Shown one piece after another: positions 1 through 5,621 of a DNA stretch of 5,998 nucleotides. The first letter of the stretch is position 1, and the number at the start of each line of letters is the position of its first letter. The notes under the pieces are model-generated. The model was not told the DNA's origin. It ran no database searches and saw only the letters and a list, made by a program, of their open reading frames with translations. Source of the DNA: an uncultured Ruminococcus sp. (lineage in GTDB: Bacteria; Bacillota; Clostridia; Oscillospirales; Acutalibacteraceae); assembly GCA_902773045.1 (NCBI GenBank), contig CACYDE010000177.1, positions 1 to 5,998 on the forward strand, given 5' to 3'. Both the position numbers and the translations under genes were made by a program.

Positions 1-2711
1 AAAGGTCCGTCATAGTCGCCGCCATCGGCTTCTATATCCTTAGGAATGTAAATTGAAGTCAAGGATTTGCAGTTTCCGAAAGCGTAAATTCCCAAAAATG
101 TAAGGCTGTCGGGAAGATCAACTTTACTGAGTGATTCGCAATCTTCGAATGCATCCCACTCTATTCTGTCCAAGCCTTCGTGCAATGTGACTTCTTTAAG
201 ATTGACGCAGCCGGAGAAAGCAGAATAGCCGATCGTTGTTACTGTATCGGGAATATTTATTTTTCTCAAACCGGTGCATTCACAGAACATAAGGTTGTTG
301 ATTACCGTTCTTCCGTCAGCCAACGTGACGCTTATCAAAGCGGAGCAGCCGCTGAAAGGACTTTCGCCGTTCACGACGTCCTTCGGAATGTTGATCGACA
401 TCAGTGATCTGCAGTTTGAGAATGCGTGCGCTCCGAGGTGAGTCATATTATCCGGCAGAGTGATCTGATGAAGATTGTAACAGTCCTCAAAAGCGTAGCT
501 GCCGATTCGTTCGATGCTGCTCGGAAGATTCACGATGCGCAGCTGACTCTGATCGCGGAAAGCGTCGTCTCCGACCTTTTCGATCGTGTGACCGTCGATC
601 TCCTCGGGGATCGTAAGAACGCTCAGACGATCGGAGCAGCCAGTAACGACTGCGTACTCTCTCCATGTTTCCTCATCGCGCTCAAAATTGTAGTAGAAAA
701 CAGGCTCGTAGTTTCCTTCGTCGGTGAAAGCATAGCCGTCGCCGACTCCGCCGTAGCTTGATCCTTTGGAGGTGTAGCGGAACATTGTCGGAACATTTTT
801 CGTTTTTCCGTCTTTCACGCGCGTACATTCGCTGACGCGTTCTCCGTCCTCCCAGTGAGCCACAAAACGGCACGGACTGTTGTATCGCGTGTAATATGGG
901 ACGGTGTGGGAGAAACTATTGGAATAGATCGGGGTCTTTATCTTTAAGTACGACCCTCGTTCGGCGTATAGAAAAGCGTCGATTCCCGAACATTTTTCGG
1001 GTTTTTCTCCGTCGCCGTATTCGTGGGATTCCCATTCGACCTTGATTCCTGCTTCGGCTTTTATTTCTCCGCTTGCGATTCCTATGTTGAAGTTTGCGGA
1101 AAGTTTAAGTCCGAGAGTCATCGTAACGTTCATATCAATTGAGAAGCTTCTTTTGCGGAACCATTCGATGGTTCTGAAATCGCTTCCGCCGAACCATTCC
1201 GCGCCCACCTCAAAATCGGCGGTGTAGGTTGCGACGATATTTCCTTCGATGTCATAAATGCCGTAGAGTCCGACCTCGGCGAGTCCGAAGAAGCTGTAAA
1301 CGCCGAGTCTGACGGTGCTTGATTTTCTTCCCTGAAAACCGGAAAGACTTCCGCTGAGCGTTCCGCTGAGACTCATCACGCCGTCAAGAACGACGGAAAC
1401 GTCCTGCCATCTCACGCGGTAGCTGAGCTGAGCGTCCGAGACCTGACCTTTGAGAGTCAGGCTGACTCCCTTTCCGATGTCGATTTTTTTCGACAGATAC
1501 ATTGTTTTCAAATTTCTGACTCTTCCCGAGCTGTTGACCGTTTTTCCGTTTTTGGAAACTACGTCTGCGTTTCCTTCATCGTCAATGACGATCGCTTCAA
1601 CGCCCTCATCGGGGATAAAAGTCACGTATTCCGAACCTAAGATACCCTCTGCGTCTGCGTCTTCAACGGCTTCGTAAAAATCGACCGCTTCGGATTCTAT
1701 CACAGTAACGTTTTCTTCGGCTGTGATTTTGACCGCCTTGAATGTCTGAGGAACTTCCGTTTCAAAAGCGGCGAACGTATCCCCCACGGAAATTTCAACC
1801 GGGCAGTCCGTCACTCTGACTGTCGTTCCCTCGATCGTCACTTCCGTTCCTTCCGGAACAACTTTAACTCCGTCATAGAATTTGTAAGTGTTTTCGTGTG
1901 AATCGTCAATTTCCGAGTTGGCAAGAATTTCCTGACCGTCAGTGAACATTTTTTCTGCTTCGCTGTTGGTGATCGGAGTATCCTTTTCAAACTTTCCGTC
2001 GATCAGAGAGATCCAGCCTCTGTTGACTGCGACCTGAGCGTCGTCGGGTGTTTCAAGCTCGTCTGCGTCCGAGAATGTGTAGGGATAATCTTCGTCTTCG
2101 TTAGATTCGTCCCTCAGCCTGATCCCCAGACCATAGTTGAATGTCGTCACCGCGAATTCACGTGTTGCAGGGTCGTTCGGTTTGAAATCGAAGCCTGCAG
2201 GAAGACTTATTATACCGAACGATATAGCTTTCATGATATCGTCGTAATACTCGTCCTCGCTTGTGAAATCGCTGTAATACTGATCGGGATACTCGTCTTG
2301 ACCTACATCAAGCCGGAAAATGTTGATGAGGTTGTGGATCCATTCCGCACGAGTCAGATAATCCCTTTCGTCTTCGCCTTCGCCGCTTCCGTAAACAAGT
2401 TCGTAGTCGATGTTTTTGAACGATCTGTTCGCAAGCTTCGACTCGAAGTCTGTGTGAAGAAGCTGAGGCATGTCGTCGACGGAGAACGCATCGTCGTTCT
2501 CGTCTTCGTAGGTTTGGTTGTTCAGGATTTTGCGAAGGCTGCTCGGATCCTGAACCGTGGTTTGATCTTCGATCTGCTCAATAGGCTGATAGTTTTCCGT
2601 GACCGCAGAAGGTGTGCTGATCGAATCTGCGGAAGCTTCGATAGGCGCGATGAACGCAGTCACAGCAAGAAGCAAACTCAGCGTTAAAGCAATAAGTCGT
2701 TTGATCCCCAT
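1..2711 (-). CDS. Secreted SLH-domain and BspA-type leucine-rich-repeat surface protein (3' end outside window)
   Basis: An uninterrupted reading frame runs from ATG at 2711 to the left edge, giving at least 903 residues without a stop. The start is fixed by AAAGGAG at 2719-2725, 7 nt upstream. Residues 1-28 are a typical signal peptide: basic MGIKR, a Leu/Ala-rich core, and an ASA cleavage site before Asp29. An acidic linker follows. Residues about 115-263 resemble divergent SLH repeats: LTRAEW at 119-124, then AISFGI...FKPND...TREFA at 162-187, then AVNRGW...F...TPIT at 228-248. SLH domains usually bind secondary cell-wall polysaccharide, so surface attachment is inferred. Residues about 270-690 are beta-rich and unrecognised, with a LSGTLSGSLSG stretch at 448-458 and an alternating-hydrophobic stretch at 524-561. 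From about 695 on there are 23-residue BspA-type LRRs. Adhesion or ligand binding is known for some BspA-like proteins; the ligand here is unknown. It is monocistronic as far as seen, with its own promoter. Confidence 0.93.
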   Translation of the reverse strand, partial: MGIKRLIALTLSLLLAVTAFIAPIEASADSISTPSAVTENYQPIEQIEDQTTVQDPSSLRKILNNQTYEDENDDAFSVDDMPQLLHTDFESKLANRSFKNIDYELVYGSGEGEDERDYLTRAEWIHNLINIFRLDVGQDEYPDQYYSDFTSEDEYYDDIMKAISFGIISLPAGFDFKPNDPATREFAVTTFNYGLGIRLRDESNEDEDYPYTFSDADELETPDDAQVAVNRGWISLIDGKFEKDTPITNSEAEKMFTDGQEILANSEIDDSHENTYKFYDGVKVVPEGTEVTIEGTTVRVTDCPVEISVGDTFAAFETEVPQTFKAVKITAEENVTVIESEAVDFYEAVEDADAEGILGSEYVTFIPDEGVEAIVIDDEGNADVVSKNGKTVNSSGRVRNLKTMYLSKKIDIGKGVSLTLKGQVSDAQLSYRVRWQDVSVVLDGVMSLSGTLSGSLSGFQGRKSSTVRLGVYSFFGLAEVGLYGIYDIEGNIVATYTADFEVGAEWFGGSDFRTIEWFRKRSFSIDMNVTMTLGLKLSANFNIGIASGEIKAEAGIKVEWESHEYGDGEKPEKCSGIDAFLYAERGSYLKIKTPIYSNSFSHTVPYYTRYNSPCRFVAHWEDGERVSECTRVKDGKTKNVPTMFRYTSKGSSYGGVGDGYAFTDEGNYEPVFYYNFERDEETWREYAVVTGCSDRLSVLTIPEEIDGHTIEKVGDDAFRDQSQLRIVNLPSSIERIGSYAFEDCYNLHQITLPDNMTHLGAHAFSNCRSLMSINIPKDVVNGESPFSGCSALISVTLADGRTVINNLMFCECTGLRKINIPDTVTTIGYSAFSGCVNLKEVTLHEGLDRIEWDAFEDCESLSKVDLPDSLTFLGIYAFGNCKSLTSIYIPKDIEADGGDYDGP
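3..623 (-). repeat. Array of BspA-type (LRR_5-like) leucine-rich repeats
   Basis: Eight complete repeats of 22-26 residues (mostly 23) and the start of a ninth are encoded here, with the pattern L..I.LP..(I/V)..IG..AF..C..L. Clear units end in DCYNL, NCRSL, GCSAL, ECTGL, GCVNL, DCESL and NCKSL. The fourth and ninth units differ: both read IPKD followed by an irregular segment and PF instead of IG..AF. They lie 114 codons (342 nt) apart, and the units just before them are also alike (LPD..T.LG..AF.NC.SL), so a five-unit super-repeat is likely. The array continues beyond the left edge. Confidence 0.9.
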
Positions 2712-2734
2712 TTTTTCACTCCTTTAACAATATT

Positions 2735-2775
2735 TTACACCGATTTTTGTGAAAGTTTGTGCTTTTAAGGTGTAA
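2735..2775 (-). other. Inverted repeat in the 5' UTR of the surface protein gene
   Basis: TTACACC (minus strand, 2769-2775) and GGTGTAA (2735-2741) are perfect 7-nt complementary arms separated by 27 nt. They lie inside the predicted 5' UTR, 9 nt upstream of the Shine-Dalgarno sequence. The hairpin does not cover the ribosome site, so it could be a stabilising UTR stem or a protein-binding site, or it could be chance. Confidence 0.35.
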
Positions 2776-2798
2776 TTGTGTATAAAATGCACAAGCAC

Positions 2799-2827
2799 AT
2801 TATATCACAAAAAGAATCATAAATCAA
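2799..2827 (-). promoter_or_regulatory. Promoter of the SLH-LRR surface protein gene
   Basis: Read on the minus strand, TTGATT (2822-2827) is followed by a 17-bp spacer and TATAAT (2799-2804). The spacer ends in TGA, so the -10 is also of the extended TGn type. This is close to the sigma-A consensus. Transcription would start near 2792, giving a 5' UTR of about 80 nt that contains an inverted repeat near the ribosome site. Confidence 0.8.
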
Positions 2828-2854
2828 CAATGTGGTAGAAATAATGCCATTTTT

Positions 2855-2945
2855 GGGAAAATTGAATTTCCCGAGGAGATGATCGGGAAAACGACCGTGG
2901 AGTAAGTTCGGAACGATCTCTGTGCGTAAAAAATTATGTTCCGAA
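2855..2945. repeat. Overlapping inverted repeats between rpsR terminator and surface-gene promoter
   Basis: The non-coding interval between the rpsR terminator and the -35 of the next gene holds three inverted repeats. GGGAAA (2855-2860) pairs with TTTCCC (2867-2872). TTTCCCGA (2867-2874) pairs with TCGGGAAA (2883-2890) across 8 nt. TTCGGAAC (2907-2914) pairs with GTTCCGAA (2938-2945) across 23 nt. The first two share an arm and exclude each other. None is followed by a T-run on either strand, so they do not look like terminators. No gene is visible in 2828-2950. Confidence 0.5.
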
Positions 2946-2950
2946 ACAAT

Positions 2951-2984
2951 AAAAAAAGAGAGCCGTGAAACCACGACTCCCTTT
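2951..2984 (-). terminator. Rho-independent terminator of rpsF-ssb-rpsR
   Basis: On the minus strand, a 13-bp stem (arms 2972-2984 and 2955-2967, with two G-U pairs) encloses a 4-nt GUUU loop. It runs into seven consecutive T residues (2951-2957, three of which also pair in the stem). It lies 23 nt beyond the rpsR stop codon. The stem length, short loop and T-tract make this a strong intrinsic terminator. Confidence 0.93.
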
Positions 2985-3007
2985 GTAAAAAAATTGCTAT
3001 AAAACAA

Positions 3008-3256
3008 TCAGTCACTTGTGTAGGGCAAAAGAGCCAAATGTCTTGCTCTCTTAATAGCGACTGTAAGACCTCTCTGATGACGGGCACATGTTCCTGTAAC
3101 ACGTCTGGGCAAAATCTTTGCTCTTTCAGAAAGGTAACGGCGAAGCTTGCCGATATCCTTATAGTCGATCACTTCTACCTTATCAACGCAGAATGCGCAA
3201 ACCTTTTTACGGCCCTTGCGGCTTCTGCGGTTATCTCTTTCCGGTCTGTCTGCCAT
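3008..3256 (-). CDS. rpsR: 30S ribosomal protein S18 (bS18), zinc-binding form
   Basis: This 82-residue protein has the normal length and signature of bS18: a basic N-terminus (RRSRKGRKK), the core YKD..KLRRYLSERAKILPRR, and a terminal RARHLALLPY. S18 binds the central domain of 16S rRNA as a heterodimer with S6 on the small-subunit platform. Cys20 and Cys23 (CAFC) with Cys57 and His60 (CARH) form a C-x2-C / C-x2-H set, so this is the C+ type expected to bind zinc; many bacteria also carry a C- paralogue used under zinc starvation. The start has AAAAGGAG at 3265-3272, 8 nt upstream. It is the last gene of the operon, 42 nt after ssb, and is followed by a strong terminator. Confidence 0.98.
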   Translation of the reverse strand: MADRPERDNRRSRKGRKKVCAFCVDKVEVIDYKDIGKLRRYLSERAKILPRRVTGTCARHQRGLTVAIKRARHLALLPYTSD

Positions 3257-3298
3257 TTTTATCGCTCCTTTTCATCATAATTTAAAGATCCCGGACTC

Positions 3299-3766
3299 TC
3301 AGAACGGAAGATCGTCGTCTAACGGCATATCTTCAAAATCGCCTGCGCTGCCGTTTGAGTAAGTCGGCGCAGGAGCAGAGTCCTGTCTCGGTGCAGAATT
3401 GTAACTGTTTCCGGAGTAGCTGCTCTGTCTCGAGCCGCCGCCGTCTCTTCTGTCACCCGTAAAGTTTACATTGTTCGCAACAACTTCAAACGTATACTTT
3501 TTAACACCGTTGTTGTCGGTGTAGGAACCTGTCTGGATCGAGCCGTCAAGCGCCATAAGCTGACCCTTAACGAAATAACGGCTGACGAATTCCGCCGTCT
3601 GTCTCCATGCGATGCAGTTGATAAAATCAGTCTGACGTTCGGTTCCCGCTTTCGCATAATTTCGGTCAACAGCCAATGTGAATCGGCAGACCGAAAGACC
3701 GCTTGATGTGGTGCGAAGTTCAGGGTCGGCAGTAAGCCTGCCCATAAGTGCTACGATATTCATCAT
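3299..3766 (-). CDS. ssb: Single-stranded DNA-binding protein
   Basis: This is a 155-residue bacterial SSB. Residues 1 to about 105 form the OB-fold domain: N(I)V..GRLTADPELR, a TDFINCIAW stretch with Trp54, F60, and the KGQL...DG strand. A flexible Gly/Ser/Asn/Pro-rich linker follows (about 108-143). The acidic tip DDDLPF at the C-terminus is the conserved docking tail for replication and repair partners. It coats single-stranded DNA as a tetramer during replication, recombination and repair. It lies 15 nt after rpsF and 42 nt before rpsR, the classical order in Firmicutes. Two ATG codons stand in tandem at the start, so the protein may begin at Met1 or Met2 (155 or 154 residues); see the separate ribosome-site entry. 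Confidence 0.98.
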   Translation of the reverse strand: MMNIVALMGRLTADPELRTTSSGLSVCRFTLAVDRNYAKAGTERQTDFINCIAWRQTAEFVSRYFVKGQLMALDGSIQTGSYTDNNGVKKYTFEVVANNVNFTGDRRDGGGSRQSSYSGNSYNSAPRQDSAPAPTYSNGSAGDFEDMPLDDDLPF

Positions 3767-3780
3767 ATCCTTATCCCCCG
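3767..3780 (-). promoter_or_regulatory. ssb ribosome binding site with ambiguous tandem start
   Basis: Upstream of the tandem ATGATG, the minus strand reads GGGGGATAAGGAT. GGGGGA lies 7-8 nt before the first ATG, while AAGGA lies only 1 nt before the first ATG and 4 nt before the second. Neither is a textbook pairing. The GGGGGA site favours Met1 and the AAGGA site favours Met2 (3763). Confidence 0.5.
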
Positions 3781-3781
3781 A

Positions 3782-4078
3782 TTAAGCTTCCTTCTTGATG
3801 ATCAATGAACGAAGAACTCCGTCTGTAATCTTGTATCTTCTGTCAAGTTCTGCCGGGAAATCAGCGTCGCTTGTGAAGTTGTAAAGCACATAGTAGCCTT
3901 CTGTTTCCTTATTGATCTGATAAGCAAGAGCTCTTTTGCCCCACTCATCAACACTCTCGAGAGCTGCGTGTCTTTCGATAACACCCTTAAAGTATTCAAC
4001 TACCTTAGCGATACCCTCTTCACCGAGTTTTGCGGAAACTACAAGAACAGACTCATAAGAATACTGTAAATTTTCCAT
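3782..4078 (-). CDS. rpsF: 30S ribosomal protein S6 (bS6)
   Basis: This 98-residue protein has the length and features of bS6: an N-terminal YESVLVVSAKLGEEG strand-helix, a central VDEWGKRALAYQINKETEGYYVLYNF, and a C-terminal LDRRYKITDGVLRSLIIK. The WGKR.LAY.I motif is diagnostic. S6 forms a heterodimer with S18 and binds the platform of the small ribosomal subunit. The start is supported by AAGGAGGT at 4087-4094, 8 nt upstream. It is the first gene of rpsF-ssb-rpsR and is preceded by its own promoter and a structured leader that may allow autoregulation. Confidence 0.98.
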   Translation of the reverse strand: MENLQYSYESVLVVSAKLGEEGIAKVVEYFKGVIERHAALESVDEWGKRALAYQINKETEGYYVLYNFTSDADFPAELDRRYKITDGVLRSLIIKKEA

Positions 4079-4088
4079 TATGTTGCAC

Positions 4089-4130
4089 CTCCTTTTGGAC
4101 TTTGGCCCCGCTCACGCACGGAGCAAGGAG
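4089..4130 (-). promoter_or_regulatory. Structured rpsF leader that can mask the Shine-Dalgarno (possible S6:S18 autoregulatory site)
   Basis: In the leader RNA, CUCCUU (4125-4130) can pair perfectly with AAGGAG of the rpsF ribosome site (4089-4094). Directly inside, GCUCCG (4119-4124) can pair with CGGGGC (4105-4110) using one G-U pair, around an 8-nt loop, leaving a 10-nt one-sided bulge (4095-4104). In several bacteria an rpsF leader structure is bound by the S6:S18 complex. I infer a similar role here; I have not matched the known consensus base by base. Confidence 0.55.
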
Positions 4131-4156
4131 TTATTCATTTACAGAATAACATATAA

Positions 4157-4185
4157 ATTATACACAATGAAGGTGCGAAAGTCAA
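4157..4185 (-). promoter_or_regulatory. Promoter of the rpsF-ssb-rpsR operon
   Basis: On the minus strand, TTGACT (4180-4185) is separated by exactly 17 bp from TATAAT (4157-4162). One mismatch in the -35 and a perfect -10 suggest strong sigma-A-type transcription, as expected for ribosomal protein genes. Transcription should begin near 4150, giving a leader of about 70 nt. Confidence 0.9.
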
Positions 4186-4191
4186 GGTCTT

Positions 4192-4215
4192 AAAAAAATT
4201 ATTTTACCGAAAATA
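4192..4215 (-). terminator. Weak terminator-like hairpin after the DUF3592-type gene
   Basis: On the minus strand, TATTTT (4210-4215), a CGGT loop, and AAAATA (4200-4205) form a 6-bp stem without G or C in the arms. A run of seven T residues follows shortly after (4192-4198). It lies 21 nt beyond the stop codon at 4237 and just ahead of the rpsF promoter. The position and T-run fit a terminator, but the stem is weak and read-through into rpsF is possible. Confidence 0.4.
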
Positions 4216-4236
4216 TCCTTTGTATCGTCAGTTTTT

Positions 4237-5094
4237 TTATACAGATGTATTTATCACCGCAAAAATGGCTATCAACCCTGCGACCATAAACATCGATCCG
4301 AAAAGAAAGGAAACAAAATCGGAATCTTTTTCAAGAATCGGATCATATACCTCCATGGGATTTAGGGGATTGATGAAGAGCTTCTGGAATGTTCCGATGA
4401 CCGGAGCTTTTCCGGCGGATCCTGGTGAAACGACATGATACGGAACGTTTTGATATTCAAAGTCAAAAATAGGTGCATAAGTAACAGTCGTTCTTCCTTC
4501 GTCATCGGTATGATAGTGTTTTTCGAAATTTACCGTTACAGCGGAGACCGTCTGAGTGCAGCGTTTCTTTCGGTGGGATCTTTCCACAGGTATTATGATC
4601 CCGACGTAACCGCCAATATAAATGAACAGTGAACAGAAACAAATGATGATCCCGAACTCGGGTTCTTCCGGAATAGACCCTTTTATTATCCCTGCGATAG
4701 TCGACGCAATAAGAACTACGCCGACGGCGATCCCGAAATAATTCGCTGTTCTCTGATCCTGCTCTTTTTTGGGAATAATGGCTGCGTTAAGAGCGATAGT
4801 GTATATCCCGAGCCACATCGGGGAAAAACCATGGTGCAATACGCATAAAATTCCCATTATGATAAGCATTGGGATGAAAATTGCACCTTCCTTTCCTGTA
4901 AAAAGACTAAAAATCGTCTTTGGTTTCAAAGACGGATCCTCGAAAGAAGGAGATTTAACATTTCTTTCGGGATAAGAGTCTTGGTTTGCGCCGGAGTTAT
5001 TAATGCTCGCAGTTACGTTAAAATATCTGTTTGATTTTTTTTCGGGAACGTCTTTCGTTTCGTTCAGGAAAAAATCTTGATCGTTGTTTTTCAT
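4237..5094 (-). CDS. Multi-pass membrane protein with C-terminal DUF3592-like domain
   Basis: A 285-residue protein. The first 60 residues are polar and probably disordered. Four hydrophobic segments follow, at about 70-89, 90-108, 119-138 and 147-169, then a soluble domain at about 178-257, then a last membrane segment at about 260-282. The soluble domain has DUF3592-like features: RCTQTV at 178-183, TYAPIFDFEY at 205-214, and (F)INP..P.EVYDP at 240-252. The function of DUF3592 is unknown. The basic stretch RSHRKKR (172-178) after the fourth segment suggests its start is cytoplasmic, but topology is uncertain. I chose ATG at 5094 over an in-frame ATG at 5133 because GGGAGG lies 6 nt before it. 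A smaller paralogue sits directly upstream. Confidence 0.85.
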   Translation of the reverse strand: MKNNDQDFFLNETKDVPEKKSNRYFNVTASINNSGANQDSYPERNVKSPSFEDPSLKPKTIFSLFTGKEGAIFIPMLIIMGILCVLHHGFSPMWLGIYTIALNAAIIPKKEQDQRTANYFGIAVGVVLIASTIAGIIKGSIPEEPEFGIIICFCSLFIYIGGYVGIIIPVERSHRKKRCTQTVSAVTVNFEKHYHTDDEGRTTVTYAPIFDFEYQNVPYHVVSPGSAGKAPVIGTFQKLFINPLNPMEVYDPILEKDSDFVSFLFGSMFMVAGLIAIFAVINTSV

Positions 5095-5100
5095 ATTATA

Positions 5101-5106
5101 CCTCCC
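5101..5106 (-). promoter_or_regulatory. Ribosome binding site that fixes the 285-residue start
   Basis: GGGAGG on the minus strand stands 6 nt before ATG at 5094. The alternative upstream ATG codons at 5133 and 5121 have no comparable site, so they are not used here. Confidence 0.75.
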
Positions 5107-5133
5107 AAAAAACTGTGTCATAATTGCCTGCAA

Positions 5134-5162
5134 ATAAGCAATGAAGTTCGGTGAACTGTCAA
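5134..5162 (-). promoter_or_regulatory. Possible promoter with palindromic operator-like spacer
   Basis: On the minus strand a perfect TTGACA (5157-5162) stands 17 bp from GCTTAT (5134-5139), a poor -10. The spacer contains AGTTC-ACC-GAACT (5145-5157), a 13-nt dyad that overlaps the -35 edge. This may be a regulated internal promoter for the 285-residue gene, where an activator or repressor would bind the dyad. The weak -10 leaves real doubt. Confidence 0.3.
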
Positions 5163-5192
5163 GCTGTCATTGCGCGGGGCTTGCGTAAATTT

Positions 5193-5621
5193 CTATGGAA
5201 ATGTACGTACGTTATAATTAGTCGGTTTGGAAAACAATATAAGCACTGAGGTTCCCATAAAAACAAAACCAAAAATACGAAGAAACCGTATTGTGTTTGC
5301 GTCTCTGTCGGGGTCGTAGAATTCTTCGGGCTTGTCGGGATTGATGTAAAGCGTGACTGCCTGCCCCACTGTCGGACGGGAGCTTGTGCTGTAGCTTGGA
5401 GTGACTTTAAATTGTATTCCGTTGTACTCAAATTCGTAAACGGGCTTATAGGTCGTTGAGTCATCGTCGGAAATAACTTTGACGTCAGTGATGGTCGACA
5501 TTACATCCTGAGTACATCGTTTCTGAACGTTATGCATGTGACCCGGAATGACTAATGCGATCAGGCTTCCGGAAAGGAGAAAAACTAAGAAAAGTATTAA
5601 TTTAACGTTGTTTTTTCTCAT
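5193..5621 (-). CDS. Small membrane protein of the DUF3592 type
   Basis: This 142-residue protein has a short basic N-terminus (MRKNNVK), a membrane segment at about 8-26, a soluble domain at about 35-107, and a second membrane segment at about 113-131. This two-helix layout with an intervening domain is usual for DUF3592 proteins. Family features are RCTQDV (35-40), TTYKPVYEFEYNG (56-68), VGQAVTLYINPDKPEEFYDP (85-104). With a basic N-terminus inside, the domain would face outside, which is inference. GGAGG at 5628-5632 lies just upstream of the ATG. The gene overlaps the stop of an upstream small ORF by ATGA and is followed after about 100 bp by a larger paralogue. No biochemical function is known to me. 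Confidence 0.85.
   Translation of the reverse strand: MRKNNVKLILFLVFLLSGSLIALVIPGHMHNVQKRCTQDVMSTITDVKVISDDDSTTYKPVYEFEYNGIQFKVTPSYSTSSRPTVGQAVTLYINPDKPEEFYDPDRDANTIRFLRIFGFVFMGTSVLILFSKPTNYNVRTFP

Noticed and set aside
426..761. Plus-strand open frame of 111 codons
   Set aside because: It lies wholly opposite the LRR part of the large surface protein, which has an intact repeat pattern in the minus frame. No ribosome site precedes it.
2298..2687. Plus-strand open frame of 129 codons
   Set aside because: It is antisense to the signal peptide and SLH region of the surface protein, and its product shows no family features.
2855..2890. Rho-independent terminator or riboswitch
   Set aside because: The hairpins have no T-run on either strand and no resemblance to a known riboswitch core; they also lie upstream of the identified promoter.
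2765..3102. Two minus-strand open frames across the intergenic region and the 3' end of rpsR
   Set aside because: They cross the strong terminator and the surface-gene promoter, lack ribosome sites, and have no recognisable product.
3038..3280. Plus-strand open frame of 80 codons
   Set aside because: It is antisense to rpsR, whose identity is certain.
5095..5133. N-terminal extension of the 285-residue protein to ATG at 5133
   Set aside because: The added 13 residues have no ribosome site, while a good GGGAGG lies just before the ATG at 5094, inside the extension.
5159..5464. Minus-strand open frame of 101 codons
   Set aside because: It is a shifted frame within the DUF3592-type gene, which has the ribosome site and the family motifs.
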